A stretch of 64,000 nt of DNA from Flavimaribacter sp024343425 (GTDB lineage Bacteria > Pseudomonadota > Alphaproteobacteria > Rhizobiales > Rhizobiaceae): contig OZ245773.1 in NCBI GenBank assembly GCA_965227645.1, positions 496,001 through 560,000 on the forward strand, written 5' to 3'. The notes below the pieces were generated by a model. That model saw only the letters and a program-made list of their open reading frames with translations. It made no database searches and was not told the DNA's origin. Positions 7,174-16,268 of this stretch are shown one piece after another (position 1 is the stretch's first letter; each line of letters begins with the position of its first letter). The position numbers were made by a program, and so were the translations under genes.

Positions 7174-9980
7174 TGGCCAAGACGCTCCAGCAACGCCGGA
7201 ATGTGAACCTGGTCGGATTTGTAGTTGCCGGTCAACATGTACATCATGATGTTGACGCCACCGCGATAGGCGTATTCCCGCTGCAGGGGATCCGGCGGCA
7301 CCGTCGGATAGACGGGAATATTGTTGCGGTCGATCGCCCAGGCGCCGGCGAGATCGTTGCCGGTGATGATGATCGAGGAGACGCCGTCGCCGCTGCGCGC
7401 CGGACGATCGCTCTCTTCGCCTGCGTCGTAACTCGTCTCCACCCACAGCGGACTGCCACGGTAGCGGCCGGGAAACTCGTTGAGGATATAAAACGCCTTG
7501 GTCAGCACGTGATCCTCGGGCGCCGGCTCGAGAGCCGGGATGTCGAGGTCGGCCAAAATATTGCGCAGCCGCGCGGTCTCCGGCGTGATCGCCGCTTCGT
7601 CGAGCCCGGCGAGCGCGTCGCGCGTGTCGAACAAGACGGTGCCGCCATTTTTCATGAAGGCGTCGATCCGGCTGATCGCTTCAGGCGAGGGCGGCTCCGC
7701 ATCGGCGGAAATCGGCCAATAAAGCATCGGGTAGAGGGCGAGCGGATCGGTTTCGAGATCGACGCCGACGGCTCCCCCCGGCTCCAGCGACGTGCGGAAT
7801 GACAGAAACCGCGACAGCCCGGTCATGCCCTGCCGGCTGGTCTCGTCGACGATCGCGTCGCCGGTGATGACATAGGCAAGGTGGGTGCGATCGAGGGAAG
7901 CCAGAATCTGGTCGTCATTGGGCATTTCATCGGCCGCCAGGCCGTTTCCGCCGGAAGACAGGACGAGCGCGACGGCGATCAGCGCCATGCCGAGCGAGGA
8001 CGCGGCCGGGCGGCTGAAGTTGCGGCGCGCGAAGGCGCCCGCCATTCCAAGCACCACGAGGCTGTCGACAATGAGCAGGATGACGGCGGCTGTCAGAAGC
8101 GGCGGTTTGAGATCGCGGCTTTCGCCGGCGACGAAACCGGACCGCGTCGCCGCCACCGAGAATTCCGGCGCGACGAATGGCTCCAGCGTATCGTCGGGGC
8201 GCATCAGATTGAGCGCGAGAAAGCCGCTTTCCGCCCCGTAGAGCCCCGGCGGATTGTCAAAGGAGACGACCGGCGTGTCACCGCGAGCAATCTGCAGCGG
8301 TTGCGCCGCGCCTGTCGGAGCGGTCAGCGCGCCCCTGGCGTTCAGCAACTGGTAAGGCGGCAGATTGACGCCTGTGTCCTGACTTCCCGCGGCCGTGGTG
8401 GCGCGCGACAGCAGGATCGAGCGGCGAAGCATTTCGACGAATTGTCCGGAAATTGGCAGTGAGGACCATTTCGGCTCCGCCGTCACGTGGAAGAGCACGA
8501 TGCGGCCCTGGCCGGTTTCACGGCTGGTGACGAGCGGCGTGCCGTCGAGCAGGCTCGCCCAGGTGTGGGCGGCGAGATCAGGCGATGGTTCAGCAAGAAC
8601 CTGTGTGTTGACGCTCACGTCGTTGGGACGCGACATGCCCGCGAAGGGTCCGTTTTCCGGAAATTCGGATAGCGGCTGCGGTTCGCTCCAGGAAAGCGAT
8701 CCGCCCAGCGTGCGTTCACCCTGACGCAGCTTGACGGGCACCAGCGGATCATCGCCGATGCCGCTCGCCATGCGCGGTCCGGCGAAGCGGACGAGCATGC
8801 CGCCATCCTCCACCCATTCCGAAAGTTCGGTTTCCGATTCTTCCGGAAGAGTGCCGATATCCGCCATCACGACGACGGAGGGGCGCTGTTCGAGAACCTC
8901 TGAAATCGCGTCTGACAACTCATCGCTTTCCGGCGCGATGAGATCCGCGAAGGGCTGCAGGGCGCGCGTGAGATAGTAGAGCGGCGAAAGCAGCGGCTGC
9001 GTCAGATCGAGCGGCTCCGCCGACAACAGGGCGACGCGCCGCCTGCGGAAACTGTCGTCGAGCAGATAGGTCGCGCCGGCCGTGGCCGCATTGTCGACGA
9101 CGATCTGCGCGAAGTCGTTTCGCAGTTCGAACGGCGCTGACAGGGACGCTTGCCCCCGCCGTTCCCCCGCCGCGAATTCCAGCGTTCCTGTGGAGATTGG
9201 CCGGCTCCTGTTGTCGCGGGCCGTAATCGGTAAAGTCTGCGCGGCGCTGTCGTTGACGCGCACCGCCGACAGATTGAAACCATCGGCGCTGTTTTCGGCG
9301 GAGGTGATCGCGACGGCGCCTTCGCCGTCGGTTTCAAAAATCAGCGCCTGGGCGGTTTCGAGTTCGGCCAGCATGTCCCAGGCGTGCTCGGCGCCAGGTT
9401 CGGCGATGCCGTCGGACAACACCGCGATCGTGCCGAGCGGCGTGGTGTGAAGAGCTGCAGTCAGGCTTTCGATCGCCGACAGATCATCGGCAGGCAGCGG
9501 ACGCGGTTCCGCGGCGAGCAGCCGCTCGCGCGCTCGCGCGGCGATATCCGGCGTCGCGTCGTTGGTCCGGTCCGCCGTGAAGACGATGGAGACCGGCACG
9601 TTCTGGCTTTCCGCGTCGGAAATCAGACGCTCGGCGGTCGCCACCCGTTCGTCCCAGTCGCTGACGGTCGCCCAGCTGTTGTCCATGACGATCGCCAGCG
9701 GACCTTCGTCGCTGACTGTGGTTTCCTGCGGATTGAGGATCGGATCGGCCAGCGCGATGATCACGAGCGCCGCCATGAGCAACCGCAGCGCCGTTAGCCA
9801 CCAGGGGCTTTTGGACGGCGTCTCCTCCTTTTTCAGGACGCGCGCGAGGATGCGGAATGGCGGAAAGGGTTCGGTCTTGGGGCGCGGCGGCGTCAGTCTC
9901 AACAGCCACCAGATCACAGGCAACGCCAGAAGGCCGAACAGGACAGCGGGAGCTCCGAATGCGAGGGGGAGGAAACTCAA
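7170..9980 (-). CDS. BatA-like / DUF4159 membrane protein
   Basis: 936 residues. The N-terminus is the BatA-type double membrane domain: helix about 5-28, then TPPRPKTEPFPPFRILA, then helix about 63-81. A vWA-like domain starts at LAIVMDNSWA and contains AVLSDGIAEPG. Two further helices lie near residues 635-655 and 665-685. The C-terminal ~200 residues match DUF4159: AYVITGDAIVDETSRQGMTG, LDTRDALAGL, and a GSPLWVE...IIITGNDLAGAWA block. Overlaps of 4 bp with both neighbours imply translational coupling. Likely an inner-membrane complex partner of the MoxR ATPase and the DUF58 protein. Confidence 0.85.
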   Translation of the reverse strand: MSFLPLAFGAPAVLFGLLALPVIWWLLRLTPPRPKTEPFPPFRILARVLKKEETPSKSPWWLTALRLLMAALVIIALADPILNPQETTVSDEGPLAIVMDNSWATVSDWDERVATAERLISDAESQNVPVSIVFTADRTNDATPDIAARARERLLAAEPRPLPADDLSAIESLTAALHTTPLGTIAVLSDGIAEPGAEHAWDMLAELETAQALIFETDGEGAVAITSAENSADGFNLSAVRVNDSAAQTLPITARDNRSRPISTGTLEFAAGERRGQASLSAPFELRNDFAQIVVDNAATAGATYLLDDSFRRRRVALLSAEPLDLTQPLLSPLYYLTRALQPFADLIAPESDELSDAISEVLEQRPSVVVMADIGTLPEESETELSEWVEDGGMLVRFAGPRMASGIGDDPLVPVKLRQGERTLGGSLSWSEPQPLSEFPENGPFAGMSRPNDVSVNTQVLAEPSPDLAAHTWASLLDGTPLVTSRETGQGRIVLFHVTAEPKWSSLPISGQFVEMLRRSILLSRATTAAGSQDTGVNLPPYQLLNARGALTAPTGAAQPLQIARGDTPVVSFDNPPGLYGAESGFLALNLMRPDDTLEPFVAPEFSVAATRSGFVAGESRDLKPPLLTAAVILLIVDSLVVLGMAGAFARRNFSRPAASSLGMALIAVALVLSSGGNGLAADEMPNDDQILASLDRTHLAYVITGDAIVDETSRQGMTGLSRFLSFRTSLEPGGAVGVDLETDPLALYPMLYWPISADAEPPSPEAISRIDAFMKNGGTVLFDTRDALAGLDEAAITPETARLRNILADLDIPALEPAPEDHVLTKAFYILNEFPGRYRGSPLWVETSYDAGEESDRPARSGDGVSSIIITGNDLAGAWAIDRNNIPVYPTVPPDPLQREYAYRGGVNIMMYMLTGNYKSDQVHIPALLERLGQ

Positions 9981-10897
9981 GCCGCCGTACCTCTCAAACC
10001 GTCTCCGACCACGCCGGACAGATGGGTGTGCAGCGCAACGAGCGCCGAGGACGCAGGCTGATCGGTATGGTGGGTGATGAAGTTCCAGCCGAGCCGCCGC
10101 AGGTTTTCCGCGATGTTGCTCCGGCGCGACAGAAACGCTCGCTGATAGTCGTCATGCAGCGTCTCGGCTTTGCCCGCGGTCAGTTTCTCGCCGGTTTCAG
10201 GATCGATGAACTCCGTGCGGCCATTGTAGGGAAACACTTCTTCCGCGGGATCGCAGATTTCCAGTACGTGGCCGCGCACGCCGCGCCGCGCGATTGGCGC
10301 GAGCCTTTCAAGCACGGTTTCGGCGGGGTCGAGAAAATCGGATATCAACACGACGTCGCTGTGGCGGCCGATGCGGTCTAGCTGAGGCCAGTCGGTTACC
10401 TCCTTTTGCAGCATGAGCGCTGTGGCGAGCCGCTCCGAGGCGTTGCGCGCGGCGATCGGATCCATCACGCCGGGCGAGGCGATGCGTTCGCCGGATCGCG
10501 CAAGCACTTCGGCGAGCGCGAGCAGTATCACGACGGCGCGGCTTTGCTTGGAAACCTGTGCGAGGTGCGACTGATACAGCATCGACGGCGAAGCGTCGGC
10601 CCAGAGCCAGATTGTGTGGGCGGCTTCCCATTCCCGGTCGCGCACATAGACGCTGTCATCGCGCGCCGACCGGCGCCAATCGATTTTGGCGAGTGTCTCG
10701 CCTTCGACATAGGGACGGAATTGCCAGAAATTCTCGCCCACCCCGCGCTTGCGCCGGCCATGCCAGCCGGTGATCACCGTATTGGCGACACGCTGGGCCT
10801 CGACCAGCAGGTCGGGCACCAGAGCGGCGCGCTGGCGCGCGCGCACCAGCGCGTCGCTGACGGCTACCGGTTGCGTGGTCTGTCCGACAGGCGCCAT
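9977..10897 (-). CDS. DUF58 domain protein
   Basis: 306 residues, soluble. The DUF58 signature is clear: GVGENFWQFRPYVEGETLAKIDWRRSA is read in the pieces FRPYVEGE and DWRRSARDD, followed by a vWA-like strand IWLWADASPSM with a DxSxS metal-site motif and later VVLISDFLDPAE. DUF58 proteins are nearly always paired with MoxR AAA ATPases, which are thought to remodel or insert metal or cofactor into client proteins; here moxR lies directly upstream with a 1-bp overlap. Cytoplasmic. Confidence 0.9.
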   Translation of the reverse strand: MAPVGQTTQPVAVSDALVRARQRAALVPDLLVEAQRVANTVITGWHGRRKRGVGENFWQFRPYVEGETLAKIDWRRSARDDSVYVRDREWEAAHTIWLWADASPSMLYQSHLAQVSKQSRAVVILLALAEVLARSGERIASPGVMDPIAARNASERLATALMLQKEVTDWPQLDRIGRHSDVVLISDFLDPAETVLERLAPIARRGVRGHVLEICDPAEEVFPYNGRTEFIDPETGEKLTAGKAETLHDDYQRAFLSRRSNIAENLRRLGWNFITHHTDQPASSALVALHTHLSGVVGDGLRGTAA

Positions 10898-11913
10898 TAT
10901 TCCCCGCTTGCGGTCTTGACCAGATTGGCGATGACGTCGCGGATATGCACGCCCTCGGCGCGCGCAGCGAAAGTCAGCGCCATGCGGTGCTGCAGGATCG
11001 GCAGCGCCAGCGCGTAGACGTCGTCGACCGACGGGGCCAGACGGCCGTCATAGAGGGCGCGGGCTCGCACGCACAGCATCATCGACTGGCCGGCGCGCGG
11101 CCCGGGTCCCCAGGCGACGTGTCTGTCGGTGTCGGCGTTGCCGTTGCCGGGCCTGGCAAGGCGCACGAGCGCCAGGATGGCGTCGACGACCTGTTCGCTG
11201 ACGGGCATGCGGCGCACAAGCGCCTGGATTTCCTGAATGCGCGAACAGGAAAGAACCGCCTTTGCCGCCTTTTCCTCGACGCCTGTCGTCTCCAGGAGGA
11301 TCCGGCGTTCCGCGTCCTCTTCCGGATAGTTGACGTCGACCTGCATCAGGAAGCGGTCGAGTTGGGCTTCCGGCAGCGGATAGGTACCTTCCTGCTCCAG
11401 CGGGTTTTGGGTCGCGAGCACGTGGAAGGGTTGCGGCAGGTCGTGATGGGTTCCGGCGACGGTGACGTGATATTCTTGCATCGCCTGCAACAGGGCGGAC
11501 TGGGTGCGCGGCGAGGCGCGGTTGATCTCGTCGGCCATCAGCAACTGGGTGAAGACCGGTCCGGCGATGAACCGGAAGGACCGCTTGCCGGCGTCGTCCT
11601 GGTCCATGACCTCGGAGCCGAGAATGTCGGAGGGCATCAGGTCCGGCGTGAACTGGATGCGGTTGTCGTCGAGACCCAGAACCGTGCCGAGCGTGGAGAC
11701 GAGCTTGGTCTTGGCGAGGCCGGGCACGCCGACCAGCAGGGCGTGTCCGCCGGACAATACGGTTAAGAGCGTGTGTTCGACGACGGTCTGCTGACCGAAA
11801 ATGACGTTGCCGACTTCCTTGCGGATCGCGCTGATGTCTTCGAGAGCCGTTTCCGCTACGGCCAGTATCTCCTTCTCATCCATCGTCTGGGTGGAATATT
11901 CGACAAGGCCCAT
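10897..11913 (-). CDS. MoxR-family AAA+ ATPase
   Basis: 338 residues. Walker A is GVPGLAKT (62-69), Walker B LLMADEIN (124-131), sensor 1 ATQNPLEQEG, and the conserved PEAQLDRFLM box follows. The C-terminal lid domain has GPGPRAGQSMML, typical of MoxR. It is the first gene of a four-gene leftward operon with overlapping ends. MoxR ATPases act as chaperones for vWA-containing partners, here probably the DUF58 and BatA-like products. A second ATG at residue 11 could be the real start. The promoter must lie in the 193-bp gap to the divergent gene at 12107. Confidence 0.93.
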   Translation of the reverse strand: MGLVEYSTQTMDEKEILAVAETALEDISAIRKEVGNVIFGQQTVVEHTLLTVLSGGHALLVGVPGLAKTKLVSTLGTVLGLDDNRIQFTPDLMPSDILGSEVMDQDDAGKRSFRFIAGPVFTQLLMADEINRASPRTQSALLQAMQEYHVTVAGTHHDLPQPFHVLATQNPLEQEGTYPLPEAQLDRFLMQVDVNYPEEDAERRILLETTGVEEKAAKAVLSCSRIQEIQALVRRMPVSEQVVDAILALVRLARPGNGNADTDRHVAWGPGPRAGQSMMLCVRARALYDGRLAPSVDDVYALALPILQHRMALTFAARAEGVHIRDVIANLVKTASGE

Positions 11914-12106
11914 AAAACAGTCTCCGTATTATCTTGTTCGAGAACGTCTACACTTGCATTCACCAACCGTTAAATGGCGTAATTATGATCACCATCAATG
12001 GGGATTCGTATTGTCGCAACGGGTTTTCTGCATTCTGCTATGAATGACACGAAGCTGGAACTGCTCTAAGTGACAAAGTTGTGAATGAAGGAGTAACGAT
12101 TCCGCC

Positions 12107-12718
12107 ATGGCTGAGGGCAAGTTGACGCAAACATCCGACGCAGCCGGACTGGAGGCGCTGATCTCCCGCGCGGCGGCCTCGACCCGCGGGTTGCCGCCCG
12201 TTGAAAAATGGAATCCGGAGTTCTGCGGCGATCTCGACATGGAGATCCGCGCCGACGGCACCTGGTTCTATATGGGAACGCCGATCGGACGGCAGCCGCT
12301 GGTGCGGCTTTTCTCGACGGTTCTGCGCAAGGACGCGGACGGCAAGACCTATCTGGTGACGCCGGTTGAAAAGGTCGGGATTCGCGTGGAAGACGCGCCT
12401 TTCATTGGCGTGGAAATGAGCGTGACGCAGCGGGACGACCAGCAGGTCCTGACATTCAGAACCAATGTCGGCGACGTGGTGGAGGCCGGTCCGGAGCATC
12501 TCTTGCGCTTTGAAATCGCTGGCGAAAACGACGAACTCAAGCCTTATCTTCACGTTCGCGGCCGGCTGGAGGCGCTGATCAGCCGTCCGGTGATGTACGA
12601 CATCGTGGAGCTTGGCGAGCCTGTCGAGATCGACGGGCGGGAGATGTTCGCCGTGCGCTCCGGAGAAAGCGTTTTTCCGATAATGGAAATGCGGAAACTC
12701 GAGGCGCTCAGCCGATGA
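12107..12718 (+). CDS. DUF1285 family protein
   Basis: 203 residues. It contains the family hallmarks PPVEKWNPEFCGDLDMEIRADG (read as PPVEKW and DMEIRADGTW), then WFYMGTPIGR, LVRLFSTVLRKD and LVTPVEKVGIRVED. Structures of this family show a two-domain beta fold of unknown function. It is the first gene of a rightward operon; its stop overlaps the ATG of the CoA pyrophosphatase in ATGA. The same DUF1285-Nudix-CCA order is found across alphaproteobacteria, which suggests co-regulation but not a function. Confidence 0.9.
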   Translation: MAEGKLTQTSDAAGLEALISRAAASTRGLPPVEKWNPEFCGDLDMEIRADGTWFYMGTPIGRQPLVRLFSTVLRKDADGKTYLVTPVEKVGIRVEDAPFIGVEMSVTQRDDQQVLTFRTNVGDVVEAGPEHLLRFEIAGENDELKPYLHVRGRLEALISRPVMYDIVELGEPVEIDGREMFAVRSGESVFPIMEMRKLEALSR

Positions 12719-13353
12719 AGGTCGACGCCGATCAGCGATACAGCGCGCGCGCGCTGCGCGACACGATCACCGCGCGGCCGGCAGTCGACGACGACGCGCT
12801 GTTCGGCGACCATTTGCTCAATCCGGATCTGCACAGCTGGGTTCTGAAGCAGAAACTGCGCGATGCGGCCGTGCTCGTTCCTTTCGTCGACTACGGAGAT
12901 CACACCAGCCTGCTTTTGACGCAGCGAACGACGAAAATGCGCACCCATTCCGGACAGATCGCCTTCCCGGGCGGCGCGATCGACCCGGAAGACGAATCAC
13001 CCGAGGCCGCGGCGATGCGGGAGGCGGAAGAGGAAATCGGGCTGTCGGCGAAATACATCGAGCCGTTTGGCCGGCTGCCGCTCTATTTCACAGCGACCGG
13101 TTTCAAGGTTTTTCCGGTGCTGGCGATCGTCCAGCCGGGCTTTCCGGTCCGGCTCAACCGTCACGAGGTCGACGACGCATTCGAGGTGCCGCTGGATTTT
13201 CTGATGGATCCGGCGAACCACAATCGCGAGAGCAAGGTGTGGCAGGGCCTCGAACGGCATTACTACTCCATGCCCTACGACCAGAGATACATCTGGGGCG
13301 TGACCGCCGGCATTATCCGAACCCTGTATGAAATCTATTTTTCGGACCGGTAG
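12715..13353 (+). CDS. CoA pyrophosphatase (Nudix)
   Basis: 212 residues. It has the NudL/CoAse-type layout: LLLTQRTTKMRTHSGQIAFPGG (the LLTxRS...HxGQxxFPGG UPF0035 motif in pieces LLTQRT and HSGQIAFPGG), then a Nudix box with AAMREAEEEIGL. These enzymes cleave CoA and CoA derivatives to phosphopantetheine and 3',5'-ADP. It is coupled to the upstream DUF1285 gene by a 4-bp overlap and is followed after 6 bp by the CCA-adding enzyme gene, so the three are one operon. Confidence 0.9.
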   Translation: MKVDADQRYSARALRDTITARPAVDDDALFGDHLLNPDLHSWVLKQKLRDAAVLVPFVDYGDHTSLLLTQRTTKMRTHSGQIAFPGGAIDPEDESPEAAAMREAEEEIGLSAKYIEPFGRLPLYFTATGFKVFPVLAIVQPGFPVRLNRHEVDDAFEVPLDFLMDPANHNRESKVWQGLERHYYSMPYDQRYIWGVTAGIIRTLYEIYFSDR

Positions 13354-13359
13354 ACGCCC

Positions 13360-14634
13360 ATGACGAGCGCCACGACCATTGCCGACGCCGACTGGTTCGG
13401 CGAAGCGCCCTTGCGAAGAATTCTCGCCGTGCTGAATGACGGCGACGCGGAAACGCGAATCGTCGGCGGCGCGGTGCGCAACACGCTGATGGGCATGGAA
13501 GTCGGCGACATCGATCTCGCGACCACCCTGTCGCCAGACGCGGTGGCGGACCGCGCGACGGCGGCCGGCTTCAAGACGATCCCGACCGGCGTCGACCACG
13601 GCACGGTGACTGTGGTTGTGGACGGCAAGCCGTTCGAAGTCACGACGCTTCGGGTGGACGTGGAGACCGACGGACGACGCGCGCAGGTGGCCTTCGGTAG
13701 CAGCTGGCGGGAGGACGCCGAGCGCCGGGACCTGACGATCAATGGTCTTTACGCCGACGCCGACGGCGCCGTCATCGATCTCGTCGGAGGGCTGGCGGAT
13801 ATCGAGAAGCGGCTGGTGCGCTTCATCGGCGACGCCGAAACGCGCATCAGGGAGGACTATCTGCGCATCCTGCGCTTTTTCCGGTTTTTCGCCTGGTATG
13901 GCGACGGGCGCCCGGATGCGGACGGCCTCAGGGCGTCGGCAAGGCTCAAGGACGGCCTGGCGCAGCTTTCCGCCGAGCGCGTGTGGTCGGAGCTGAAACG
14001 TCTGCTCGCCGCTCCCGATCCGTCGCGCGCGCTTTTATGGATGCGACAGAGCGGGGTCCTGACGGCCATTCTTCCGGAAACGGAAAAGTGGGGCATCGAC
14101 GCGATCCACGGACTTGTGCGCGCCGAGCAGCAACTTGGCTGGGAGCCGGACGCATTGCTTCGGCTGATGGCGATCACGCCGCCCTACGGGCCGCGCATGG
14201 CGGCGCTGGGCGAACGGCTGAAACTTTCGAATGCGGAAAAGGATCGGTTGATCGGCTGGGCCGATGCGGAGCGCCTTTCGCCGACTGTCGCTGAAAGCAG
14301 GCTCGCGCGGCTTCTCTATCAAACATCTCAGGGGGCCGTGATCGATGGTTTGCGGCTGCAACTGGCATCAGCGCGCGCCGCCGCGGAGACGGACAATGAC
14401 GCGCTGATGCAGGCGGCTGGATATTCGAGACTGATCGCCTTTTGCGAAAGCTGGGAACGGCCGGTGATGCCGGTTCGGGGCAAGGATCTGACTGCGTTCG
14501 GGATTCAGTCCGGTCCCGACATGGGGCGGATCCTCAAGGCCATCGAAGAGGCCTGGATTGCAAGCGATTTCCGGCTCGATCGCGCGGCGTTGCTGGAGAA
14601 GGTTCCGGATATCCAGGCGCGGATCGGGGATTGA
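13360..14634 (+). CDS. cca: CCA-adding enzyme (tRNA nucleotidyltransferase)
   Basis: 424 residues, class II nucleotidyltransferase. Motif A is IVGGAVRNTLMG followed by the metal-binding DIDLAT (DxD); RRDLTINGLYAD is motif B and EDYLRILRFFRFFA motif C, followed by the ATP/CTP-selecting region. It adds or repairs the 3'-CCA of tRNAs without a nucleic acid template. The C-terminal helical domain is of ordinary length for alphaproteobacterial Cca, which lacks an HD domain. Third gene of the DUF1285-Nudix-cca operon; its stop lies 7 bp from the convergent hemF stop. Confidence 0.9.
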   Translation: MTSATTIADADWFGEAPLRRILAVLNDGDAETRIVGGAVRNTLMGMEVGDIDLATTLSPDAVADRATAAGFKTIPTGVDHGTVTVVVDGKPFEVTTLRVDVETDGRRAQVAFGSSWREDAERRDLTINGLYADADGAVIDLVGGLADIEKRLVRFIGDAETRIREDYLRILRFFRFFAWYGDGRPDADGLRASARLKDGLAQLSAERVWSELKRLLAAPDPSRALLWMRQSGVLTAILPETEKWGIDAIHGLVRAEQQLGWEPDALLRLMAITPPYGPRMAALGERLKLSNAEKDRLIGWADAERLSPTVAESRLARLLYQTSQGAVIDGLRLQLASARAAAETDNDALMQAAGYSRLIAFCESWERPVMPVRGKDLTAFGIQSGPDMGRILKAIEEAWIASDFRLDRAALLEKVPDIQARIGD

Positions 14635-14641
14635 CCGTTCG

Positions 14642-15553
14642 TTATGGCCAACGAACCGCGGGCGGCATCGAGGAGAGAATCGAATCGACATTGCCGCCGG
14701 TCTTCAGGCCGAAGATCGTGCCGCGGTCATAGAGCAGGTTGAACTCGACGTAGCGCCCGCGCCGGATCAGCTGTTCGTTGCGCTCGTTCTCGTCCCAGTG
14801 ATCGTTGAAATTGTTGCGCACGATCTTGGGATAAGCGACCGCGAAGGCGCGGCCGACATCCTGAACGAAGGCGAAGTCGGCGTCCCAACCGCCGTCCTTT
14901 TCCTCCGACCGCAGCCAGTCGAAGAAAATGCCGCCGATTCCGCGCGGTTCTTTCCGGTGCGGGAGGTAGAAATATTCGTCGCACCATTCCTTGTATTTGG
15001 GGTAATCGGCGACCTTGTGCCGGTTGCAGGTGATTTCCATTGTCCTGTGAAACAGGCGGCTGTCGGGGTCTTCCTGCGTGCGTCGGCGATCAAGGACCGG
15101 GGTCAGGTCGGCGCCTCCGCCGAACCATTGCGTGGAGGTGATGACCATCCGCGTGTTCATGTGGACGGCCGGCACGTTGGGATTGACCGGATGGGCGATC
15201 AGCGAGATGCCGGACGCCCAGAAATTGGGATCCTTCTCGGCGCCGGGAATCTGGCTGCGGAAATCCGGTGAAAACTCGCCATGGACCGTGGATGTGTGAA
15301 CGCCGACCTTTTCAAAGACGCGGCCATTCATCATCGACATGATGCCGCCGCCGCCCTTGCCTTCTTCCCGGAGCCATTTGGTCTGTACGAAACGACCCGG
15401 CGCGTCATCGGAAAGCGGGCCTGTCACCTCGTCTTCGAGCTGCTCGAAAATCTCGCAGATGGCGTCGCGAAGCGTTTCGAACCATGTGCTCGCTTTGCGC
15501 ATCTTGTCTTCCAGGGCGTCGGGATGGCCCACGGGAAGGTTCGGTCGTTGCAT
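14642..15553 (-). CDS. hemF: Oxygen-dependent coproporphyrinogen III oxidase
   Basis: 303 residues, the usual length. It catalyses the O2-dependent decarboxylation of coproporphyrinogen III to protoporphyrinogen IX in haem synthesis. Conserved blocks are GGGIMSMMNGRVFEKVGVHTS (seen as GGGIMSMM and FEKVGVHTS), HMNTRMV, WFGGGADLTP, HRKEPRGIGGIFFD, and the C-terminal YVEFNLLYDRGTIFGLKTGG. Soluble cytoplasmic dimer. Upstream on its strand, TATAAA (complement of 15585-15590) could be a -10 element, but I see no good -35. Confidence 0.95.
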   Translation of the reverse strand: MQRPNLPVGHPDALEDKMRKASTWFETLRDAICEIFEQLEDEVTGPLSDDAPGRFVQTKWLREEGKGGGGIMSMMNGRVFEKVGVHTSTVHGEFSPDFRSQIPGAEKDPNFWASGISLIAHPVNPNVPAVHMNTRMVITSTQWFGGGADLTPVLDRRRTQEDPDSRLFHRTMEITCNRHKVADYPKYKEWCDEYFYLPHRKEPRGIGGIFFDWLRSEEKDGGWDADFAFVQDVGRAFAVAYPKIVRNNFNDHWDENERNEQLIRRGRYVEFNLLYDRGTIFGLKTGGNVDSILSSMPPAVRWP

Positions 15554-15794
15554 GAACTGGTGCCCCCATTTTCATCGCGACTCTTTTATATCAAGTCAGC
15601 GCACATGCCATAGAGGCTGACTGCGAAAATTGAATCAAAATGCGTATACCGCGTTCAATACACTGCAAAAATCTGAAACTATACTGCCGAACCCGTTGCA
15701 ATTCGCGCGGCGCGGGCAATCCCGGAATTCGACACAAAGACGTTTCGTATCCGGTCGTTTTGCTTTATCCTGCGGCTTCGCGAGGTCTAGTAAC

Positions 15795-16055
15795 ATGGTC
15801 CGATTGCCTCCAGTTCCGCCCATGGACGGGTTGCGGAAACGAATCCGGAAGAGCCGCGAGAATGGCGATCGCGGAAAAGGCGATCCGTTTGTTCGCGAAA
15901 CATTTCGACTTCCCCGAAAACTGGCCAGGGCCAAGGCGCGCGAATGGTTTCACGCCTGGCCGAAAGCCGCCTACTGGACGGAAGTGGAAAGCTGGCGCCA
16001 GCTTCCGGACGACGAAATCGAATTCACGATGCGCAGGTTGCCGACAGCCGATTGA
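15795..16055 (+). CDS. Small conserved hypothetical protein
   Basis: 86 residues from the ATG at 15795, where the MVRLPPVPPMDGLRKRIRK segment begins; the frame is open further upstream (to 15630), but that part is compositionally poor. It is very basic in the first half and Trp-rich later (EWFHAWPKAAYWTEVESW). No signal peptide or membrane segment. It lies between hemF and ilvD, in the direction of ilvD. The product may bind nucleic acid judging only by charge; no family is recognised. Confidence 0.55.
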   Translation: MVRLPPVPPMDGLRKRIRKSRENGDRGKGDPFVRETFRLPRKLARAKAREWFHAWPKAAYWTEVESWRQLPDDEIEFTMRRLPTAD

Positions 16056-16268
16056 TGCGCCCGATGTTTCTCCGCCCTTGAAATTCGGGCGTTTTTCTGC
16101 GACCTGCTAATGTTCCGAAACCGAGGCGCGATCATTGTGCCTCAAATCGGTCAAAAGCGACTCGTGTGGTTTGCGTTACAAAGGGCTCTGGAAAGGGCGT
16201 TTGCGACGACAGCCGGATCCGCAAATCCGCCATGCGAGCTGCATGAAAACAATCAAGGAATTACGTGC

